A stretch of 39,699 nucleotides of DNA, from assembly GCA_903902515.1 (NCBI GenBank), contig CAIUVD010000251.1:1-39699 (forward strand). Reading direction: 5' to 3'. The notes under the pieces were generated by a model, which saw only the letters and a program-made list of their open reading frames with translations, was not told the DNA's origin and made no database searches. Positions within the stretch are counted from its first letter, which is position 1. The number at the start of each line of letters is the position of its first letter. This document shows positions 34,678 through 39,699 of the stretch, piece by piece. Both the position numbers and the translations under genes were made by a program. This stretch comes from an uncultured Planctomycetota bacterium. GTDB taxonomy: Bacteria; Planctomycetota; UBA11346.

Positions 34678-37281
34678 ATGAATCCCATGCTGCCTTCCCT
34701 GTATCGTCACGGTTCCTCTGCCCTCAGTCTTCTGGCCCTTGTGACGGTGGTGTCCTGTCGGGGCGATGACCCGCCCAAACTGCCCATGGCACCCCCACGG
34801 GTGGCGGCTCCCGCCCCGCCGGCTGCCCCGGCACCGCCGCCCTCGACCGTTATCCCCTTCCCGGGGGGGGACTTCGAGGACGGCGGGACGACCTGGGACT
34901 TCCGCCGCATGTCGGACATCGCCACGGTAAGCCCCGAGGCAGCGGCGGCGGGACGTCTCGGCCTGCGGTTGGAAAGCCCCGTTGATGATCGCCAGGCCGA
35001 TATCACCAGCCAGCGGGTGCCGGTGGTTGGCGGGGTATCCTACCGGCTGACCTGGCAGGGGCGGGTGTGGAAGGGGGGCGGCACCAATCTCTACCTGCGG
35101 TTCTTTGACGCCGCAGGCCAGGACATTGGTCGGGATGAGGGCCGCATCAATGATGAGGGCAAACGCACCGAGCAGGGCCCGCCGTGGAACCGCGGGCAGA
35201 TTGTCGCCATTCCCCCCGCTGGCGCGGTGGCGATGGAGGTCCAGATCGTCCGCCCGAATTGGCGGGCCAAGGTCTACACCATCGATATCGATCAGCTGGT
35301 CCTCACCAGCCAGCCCCTGGTGGTCGCCGCCCCGTGGCCGGGCACCTACAAGTTGCGGCCCGAAGACCGGGAGCACCTGACGGCCGCCGATGTCGTCGGG
35401 CCCGATGGACGGGTCTATCCAGATTTTACCGGTGCCGGTGTGCCTGGGGGCATCCCTCGGGTGCCGGTGGTGGAACGCTTGGTGGATGCCGGGGCCAAGC
35501 CCGGCCAGGACATCGCCGACCTGCTGGAGGCGGCGGCGGCCCGGGTTGGTGCGGCTGGTGGCGGGGCCATTGAGCTGGGGGCCGGGACCTTCCACCTCGA
35601 CCGGCCGGTGTTCCTGTTCCGGGATGGGGTGGTGGTGCGCGGTGCCGGCCGGGAGGCCACCCGCCTGACGTTCCGCTACCGCATCCCCCTGGGAAAGGTG
35701 GCGTTCTTCCGACTGACCCCTGGGCAGGATCTCGCCCCCGGGGGGATCATCGAATTCCACGCCAATCCCAAGGATCTGGTGGCCCTGGAACTGCGGGTCG
35801 GCGAGAAACGCCTGGATCGACGCGAGCGCCGGGACCACTGGGGCAATACGTTTTCCCTCCGGGTGACTGGTCGCACGGCCCTCGATCAGGTGGGCGAGGG
35901 CATGAACACCTTTACCGCCGTGGCCGAGTATGCCGATGGCCGCCGGGCCGAGGGCACTATCCGTCTGCGATTGGTGGGTGCCGGTCCCACCGAACCCACC
36001 ACCAATCAGTTGGCCGCCATCAACCTCGTCGGGGCCGGAACCACCGGGCCCCAGCTGCTGGTCCAGGCGGACGTGCCCCGGGGTGGCCGGGTTGTGACCC
36101 TGACCGAGGGTCATGGCCTCGTGGTCGGCGACCACCTGACCCTCGTGGCTCCGGCCAGCGAACGCTGGCGGGCCCTGGTGGGGCATGTCTCCCACTGGGC
36201 CATCCAGGCCCAAGGCATGTGGGCGGTCACGGCGGTGGCGGGCGGCCAGATTACCCTCCACCAGCCGGTGCGGACGGCCTTCACCGTCGTGGATGGGTCC
36301 TACGTCCAGAAGCTTCGCACAGTGCGGGGCTGCGGCATCGAGGACCTGACCCTGGAGCAGATCGAAGTACCGGACCAGGGCCCCCGGGGCCCGGTGATCC
36401 CCGTGACCGGCTCGCCCGCCATCGAAGACCTGTGGACCAGCGGCATCGTCACCCAGTTCGCCTGGGGCTGCTGGATCAAGGGCGTGGGGGTTATCAATGC
36501 CGGGCGCAATGCCGTCTATGTTCCGATGTCCAAGCACATCGAGATCCGTGACGCTCGCCTGGAGGGGAGCCTGTTCACCGGCGTTGGTGGGACCGGCTAT
36601 GTCGGGTTCGACCGCAGCTGGGATTGCCTAATGGATGGCCTCGACGTCCGGGGCATGCGCCACGCCCCCAACTGCCAGTGGAATGCCTCGGGCAATGTTG
36701 TGCGTCAGAGCCGCTTCGACGGCAGCGACGGCCAATGGCATGCGGGGTGGACCTTGGAGAACCTCTACGAGGGCAATGTCATCGACGCCCGGGGAAAACA
36801 CGGGAGTTACGGCCATGGCCTCTATGCCTCCGGCCCCTCCAGCGGCATCCACGGCCCCCAGGGGCCCCGCAATGTGGTGTGGGGGAATGACATCATCGCC
36901 CGCAAAGACGCCCTCCACATGCTGGGCGGCAACGAGGCGTGGATGATCCTCCATAACCGTTTCATCACCGACCAGGGTCGGGCGGTCTTCGTCCGCGAAC
37001 GGAGTTTTGACCACACCATCGTCAACAATGTCTTCGTCCTGGGACGGGCCGTCGAACCGGCGGTGTTCCTCGGGGTTGATGCCGTCGGCGTGGAACTGCT
37101 GGGCAACCGCTTCTACGGCGTCACCGGCCCGGTGGTCGGCTTCAAGGGGGGGCTGACCACCCTCGCCCGTGACCAGGACAACCGGTCCGAGGCGACGGTG
37201 CCATCGGATCTCCCGCCCCTGCCGACGCCCAGCGTTCCGTCCCTGTTCCTGTGGCAGCGCGAGCAGGTGGCACGCCGATAA
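34678..37281 (+). CDS. Large right-handed beta-helix lipoprotein, possible polysaccharide-binding or lyase protein
   Basis: 867 residues from the ATG at 34678 (an ATG at 34687 is equally possible; the one at 34576 is rejected because it places no signal first). A lipoprotein signal ends in VTVVS-Cys27, followed by a Pro/Ala linker. Residues from about 60 form a beta-sandwich, carbohydrate-binding-module-like region (FEDGGTTWDFRRMSD, YRLTWQGRVWKGGGTNLYLRF). Then comes a pectate-lyase-3-like start (ADLLEAAAARVGAAGGGAIEL, HLDRPVFLFRDGVVVRGAG). The last 300 residues are repeated beta-helix coils rich in Asn, Gly and short hydrophobic strands (FDHTIVNNVFVLG, VELLGNRFYGVTG). It is probably anchored at the cell surface and handles an acidic polysaccharide. 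Catalytic residues cannot be assigned. Confidence 0.7.
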   Translation: MNPMLPSLYRHGSSALSLLALVTVVSCRGDDPPKLPMAPPRVAAPAPPAAPAPPPSTVIPFPGGDFEDGGTTWDFRRMSDIATVSPEAAAAGRLGLRLESPVDDRQADITSQRVPVVGGVSYRLTWQGRVWKGGGTNLYLRFFDAAGQDIGRDEGRINDEGKRTEQGPPWNRGQIVAIPPAGAVAMEVQIVRPNWRAKVYTIDIDQLVLTSQPLVVAAPWPGTYKLRPEDREHLTAADVVGPDGRVYPDFTGAGVPGGIPRVPVVERLVDAGAKPGQDIADLLEAAAARVGAAGGGAIELGAGTFHLDRPVFLFRDGVVVRGAGREATRLTFRYRIPLGKVAFFRLTPGQDLAPGGIIEFHANPKDLVALELRVGEKRLDRRERRDHWGNTFSLRVTGRTALDQVGEGMNTFTAVAEYADGRRAEGTIRLRLVGAGPTEPTTNQLAAINLVGAGTTGPQLLVQADVPRGGRVVTLTEGHGLVVGDHLTLVAPASERWRALVGHVSHWAIQAQGMWAVTAVAGGQITLHQPVRTAFTVVDGSYVQKLRTVRGCGIEDLTLEQIEVPDQGPRGPVIPVTGSPAIEDLWTSGIVTQFAWGCWIKGVGVINAGRNAVYVPMSKHIEIRDARLEGSLFTGVGGTGYVGFDRSWDCLMDGLDVRGMRHAPNCQWNASGNVVRQSRFDGSDGQWHAGWTLENLYEGNVIDARGKHGSYGHGLYASGPSSGIHGPQGPRNVVWGNDIIARKDALHMLGGNEAWMILHNRFITDQGRAVFVRERSFDHTIVNNVFVLGRAVEPAVFLGVDAVGVELLGNRFYGVTGPVVGFKGGLTTLARDQDNRSEATVPSDLPPLPTPSVPSLFLWQREQVARR

Positions 37282-37299
37282 GACTGGATGGCGTCTCCC

Positions 37300-37367
37300 C
37301 CCCGGGACCGCGCGCCGCTGGCGCGCTCTGCATGACCCGAGCGCGCCAGGGACGTGCGGTCCCGGGG
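37300..37367. repeat. Hairpin repeat element, copy 2 (complete)
   Basis: Arms at 37300-37328 and 37339-37367, 29 bp each, pair at 26 of 29 positions directly (one more as G-U), with a 10-base loop. The arms share CCCCGGGACCGC and GCTGGCGCGC with the copy at 1-63, while the loop differs in sequence and length (10 against about 21). The element starts 18 bp after the beta-helix gene and could also act in 3'-end formation. No T-run follows. Confidence 0.85.
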
Positions 37368-37563
37368 CATCGTCATTTCGGGGGCATGGCCTGACCGGGG
37401 TCCCGGCATCAGGTGCCGTCAGGACTTGTTGCAGATGTCCATGCCCTCGGTGGCGGCGTCCATCGTCCGTGGGTCGAGGGTCAGGCATGCTGGCGCCCGT
37501 CATCCTGCGGGCCTTCCCCGGCGAGTGTCCGCATCCCTCCACCATTGCTCCCCCGAGGTCTCC

Positions 37564-39252
37564 ATGGTCACCGCGCGTCTGCTCTTCTCCACCTTGTCCG
37601 TCCTCGCCTTGGGGACCGCTGCCCTGTCGGCGGCCGACCCGGCCGCTGAACGCCTTGGATGGTGGCGGGAAGCCAAGGTCGGTTTGGCCATCGCCTGGGG
37701 CCCGGTGGCGGTTACCGGCGGTGCCCACGGAGGCGCCACCGGCTATGGCGAGGGTCTCCTCGCCGCCACCAAGATGCCCCTGGCGGACTACCGGGCCATC
37801 GCCCAGCGGTTCAATCCCACCGCGGCGGATCCCGCCGTGTGGGTGCGGATGGCCAAGGATGCCGGGCTGCGCTATGTCGTCCTCAGCGCCAAGCACGTTG
37901 ATGGCTTTGCCCTGTGGCCCAGCGCCGCCTCGACGTGGGACATCGCCGACGCCTCGCCCTACGGCCAGGATTTGGTTGAACCCTTGGCCAAGGCCGCCCG
38001 TCAGGAGGGCCTGCGTCTGGGGCTGCATTATAGCCAGGCCCAGGACCTCATGCATCCGGGCGGGGCCAAGCCGGGCACCGAGGACGGCGGCGGATGGGAC
38101 GACGGCCATCGAGGGCGATTCGATGACTACCTGGCCCAGGTCGCTGTCCCGCAGGTCCAGGAACTGTTGGCCCGTTACCAGCCCGATCTGCTGTGGTGGG
38201 ATACGCCGATCCTGATGACCCCGGCCCGCGCGGGGCTTTTCACGGCCCTCCTAACCCAGCATCCCTCGGTTCTGACCAATAATCGTCTGGGGGGCAATCA
38301 GGCAGGGGATTTCACCAGCATCAGCGGCATCGTTCCCCTGACGGTCCCCCCCGCCAAGTCCTTCGAAGTCCGTCTCAATGTCGGTCGATTCACGACCTTC
38401 AATGCCACCGACACGGAATTCACATCGGCAAGCGACTTGATCCGCCGCACCGCCGAGGTCGCCAGTCAGGGCGGTAACCTGCTGCTCGGTGTGGCTCCTG
38501 ATGCGGCGGGCCGCATCCCGACTCCCGTGGCGGAACGCCTGGGGGACCTGGGCCAGTGGTTGCGCCTCCATGGTGAGGCCATCTATGGCACCGAGGCGGG
38601 CCCCTTCCCTCGCCTGCCCTGGGGCTGCGTGACCCGCAAGGATGAGCGCCTGTACCTCCATGTCCTGGCGTGGCCCAAGGACGGTCGTCTGCGTTTGCCC
38701 CTGGCCAGTGGAGTCACGGGTGCCCACCTGCTGGCCACCCCCGACACCGCCCTGGTCATCACCAAAGACGCCAGCGGCCTGGTGATCACCGTCCCGGCGA
38801 CGCCCGTCGATGCCCGCAACACCGTCATCGTCGTCACCTTGGACGGCCAGCCCCAGGCCCTGCCCCTGGTCACGGTCGGGGCCACGGTCGAGGCGACCGT
38901 CAGCGAGGACGGGCAGCCCGTCACCAATATCCTCGACCGCAACGCGTCCCGACGGTGGATGGCCCCGGTGGGCGCCGCTGAGGCCCAGGTCACCATCACC
39001 CTGGCCCAGCCTGAGAAACTCGCGGCCCTGGCCCTCGACGAACCCGATGTCTGGCCCCGCCTGCGCCAGCACCTGCGGGTCGAGGCGGATTCCGGGAACG
39101 GCCAGTGGATCACCATCGGCAAGGAGGTCACCACGGGCATGGGCGCCTTCGTGGAACTGCGCCAGGTCACCACCAAACGCCTCCGCCTGACCCTCGCCAA
39201 TCCCAAGAGCCGCCTGGGGCTGGCCGAGGTGGTGGTCCTGCGGGCGGACTGA
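37564..39252 (+). CDS. GH29-fold secreted protein (alpha-L-fucosidase family) with altered active site
   Basis: 562 residues from the ATG at 37564, with GAGGT before it. A signal peptide ends near ALSAADPA. GH29 blocks are all present: WWREAKVGLAIAWG (33-46), AKHVDGFALWPS (109-120), GLHYSQAQDLMHPGG (153-167), the nucleophile Asp213 in LLWWDTP, NNRLGG, and SQGGNLLLGVAPDAAGRIP, then a beta-sandwich and a discoidin-like C-terminus. Several positions differ from the family: the His of FIHWG is Ala44, the second His of KHHDGF is Val112, the acidic GDxETPEQ segment reads GDFTSISG (248-255), and the conserved WE is Phe267-Glu268. Nucleophile kept but fucose-pocket histidines and likely acid/base lost suggest a non-catalytic or re-targeted protein. 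Confidence 0.85.
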   Translation: MVTARLLFSTLSVLALGTAALSAADPAAERLGWWREAKVGLAIAWGPVAVTGGAHGGATGYGEGLLAATKMPLADYRAIAQRFNPTAADPAVWVRMAKDAGLRYVVLSAKHVDGFALWPSAASTWDIADASPYGQDLVEPLAKAARQEGLRLGLHYSQAQDLMHPGGAKPGTEDGGGWDDGHRGRFDDYLAQVAVPQVQELLARYQPDLLWWDTPILMTPARAGLFTALLTQHPSVLTNNRLGGNQAGDFTSISGIVPLTVPPAKSFEVRLNVGRFTTFNATDTEFTSASDLIRRTAEVASQGGNLLLGVAPDAAGRIPTPVAERLGDLGQWLRLHGEAIYGTEAGPFPRLPWGCVTRKDERLYLHVLAWPKDGRLRLPLASGVTGAHLLATPDTALVITKDASGLVITVPATPVDARNTVIVVTLDGQPQALPLVTVGATVEATVSEDGQPVTNILDRNASRRWMAPVGAAEAQVTITLAQPEKLAALALDEPDVWPRLRQHLRVEADSGNGQWITIGKEVTTGMGAFVELRQVTTKRLRLTLANPKSRLGLAEVVVLRAD

Positions 39253-39299
39253 GGGGCTTCGGTTCGGCTCGGGGGGCCTGGTCCCCCGAGTCAGCCCCT
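39252..39299. terminator. Bidirectional terminator-like nested hairpin between convergent genes
   Basis: Inner arms CTCGGGGG (39268-39275) and CCCCCGAG (39283-39290) are perfect over 8 bp with a 7-base loop. Outer arms AGGGGCT (39252-39258) and AGCCCCT (39293-39299) extend the structure. It fills the space between the stop of the GH29-fold gene and the stop of the AraC gene, as expected for a shared terminator. Confidence 0.65.
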
Positions 39300-39699
39300 T
39301 ACGGCAGGGCCGTCCGATGACGTTCCCGGTACCGGCCCGGGCTCACCCCGTAGGCGGCCTTGAATCGGCGTGAGAAATAGAGTGGATCGTCAAATCCCAC
39401 ATCATGGGCGATGGTGGCCAGGGTGACGTCCTCCTCCGCCAGTCGGCGGGCGGCCTGGCGAAGCCGCCGTTCCATCAGGTAGCGGGCCGGGGGCGGGCCG
39501 ACGATCCGCGCCCACAGGCGTCGGAAGTGGGTCCGGGACAGACCCCGTCGGAGGGCTTCGACCTCCGGATCGTGGAGGGTGGGGTCCCCACGGTCGATGG
39601 CGTCGCGGAGGGCGACGATGATTGCCTCACTGGGAGACCGGCGCGGGGCTGAGGCGCCGAGGTGGGCTTCAAGTACCACCCGCTCCGCGAGGCGGTCCA
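39299..39699 (-). CDS. AraC-family transcriptional regulator, C-terminal part (runs off window edge)
   Basis: The frame is open to the window end, so the gene starts outside; the GTG at 39679 is internal. The visible 132 or so residues include the DNA-binding region: ALRRGLSRTHFRRLWARIVG as the first helix-turn-helix and LATIAHDVGFDDPLYFSRRF followed by GVSPGRYRE as the second, the AraC signature. It converges on the GH29-fold gene and is a plausible regulator of this glycan locus. The effector domain is not in view. Confidence 0.9.
   Translation of the reverse strand, partial: DRLAERVVLEAHLGASAPRRSPSEAIIVALRDAIDRGDPTLHDPEVEALRRGLSRTHFRRLWARIVGPPPARYLMERRLRQAARRLAEEDVTLATIAHDVGFDDPLYFSRRFKAAYGVSPGRYRERHRTALP

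Noticed and set aside
34525..36537. 670-codon minus-strand open frame opposite the beta-helix gene
   Set aside because: Composition is typical of antisense high-GC frames; the plus-strand gene has a lipoprotein signal and beta-helix pattern.
37424..37442. Imperfect palindrome GGACTTGTTGCAGATGTCC as a LacI-type operator upstream of the GH29 gene
   Set aside because: Only the outer four bases and part of the centre are symmetrical, and no LacI-type regulator is in the window.
1..39699. CRISPR array, tRNA/rRNA genes, insertion sequence, phage genes, toxin-antitoxin pair
   Set aside because: Looked for on both strands; no regular spaced repeats, cloverleaf-like runs, transposase or integrase motifs were seen.

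Overview
The window is a GC-rich (roughly two-thirds G+C, judged by eye) and almost fully coding bacterial segment. The best taxonomic clue is the protein at 30537-31220. It joins a prepilin-type cleavage/methylation N-terminus to a C-terminal H-X9-DG motif, an architecture typical of the Planctomycetota, Lentisphaerota and Verrucomicrobiota (PVC). The stand-alone rpsD, the scarcity of Shine-Dalgarno sequences and the many unusual glycoside hydrolases agree with this. I cannot place it below that level. No tRNA, rRNA, CRISPR array, insertion sequence or phage gene was seen.

Layout. 1-203 holds part of a hairpin repeat. 204-4150 carries a stand-alone ketoreductase resembling the KR domain of fungal/mycobacterial type I fatty-acid synthase, a WecA/MraY-like sugar-phosphate transferase and an O-antigen ligase/polymerase-like membrane protein. 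4211-8578 is a two-gene RND efflux pair. On the minus strand, 8588-10802 has an FGGY sugar kinase and ribosomal protein S4, separated by a perfect 16-bp hairpin. 11000-13937 is a two-gene unit of unknown function (a secreted helical protein with a LecA-like C-terminus, and an overlapping cytoplasmic protein). HflX follows on the minus strand (13941-15254). 15350-18991 holds two small proteins, an MFS transporter translationally coupled to a cysteine-poor relative of AmmeMemoRadiSam radical SAM proteins, and an AraC regulator. The AraC gene overlaps tail-to-tail with a GH67-like gene (18951-20561).

20634-28296 on the minus strand is a complete high-affinity potassium uptake operon, kdpF-A-B-C-D-E, with overlapping or nearly abutting genes, including a 31-codon kdpF. 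The GH67-like gene lies 72 bp downstream of kdpE in the same direction.

28436-39699 is a carbohydrate-utilisation region: a GHL6-type hydrolase, the H-X9-DG pseudopilin-like protein, an MFS/GPH-like sugar transporter, a GH43-like beta-propeller protein with a discoidin-like C-terminus, an internally deleted GH105-like remnant, a large beta-helix lipoprotein, a GH29-fold protein whose active site has lost several conserved residues, and the C-terminal part of another AraC regulator. Together with the FGGY kinase and the GH67-like gene this suggests growth on a fucose- and/or uronate-containing polysaccharide, but at least two members look decayed or repurposed.

The observations I would follow up first are the degenerate GH29, the GH105 remnant, the radical SAM relative without its iron-sulfur cysteines, the free-standing FAS-I-type ketoreductase, and the hairpin repeat found at both ends of the window.
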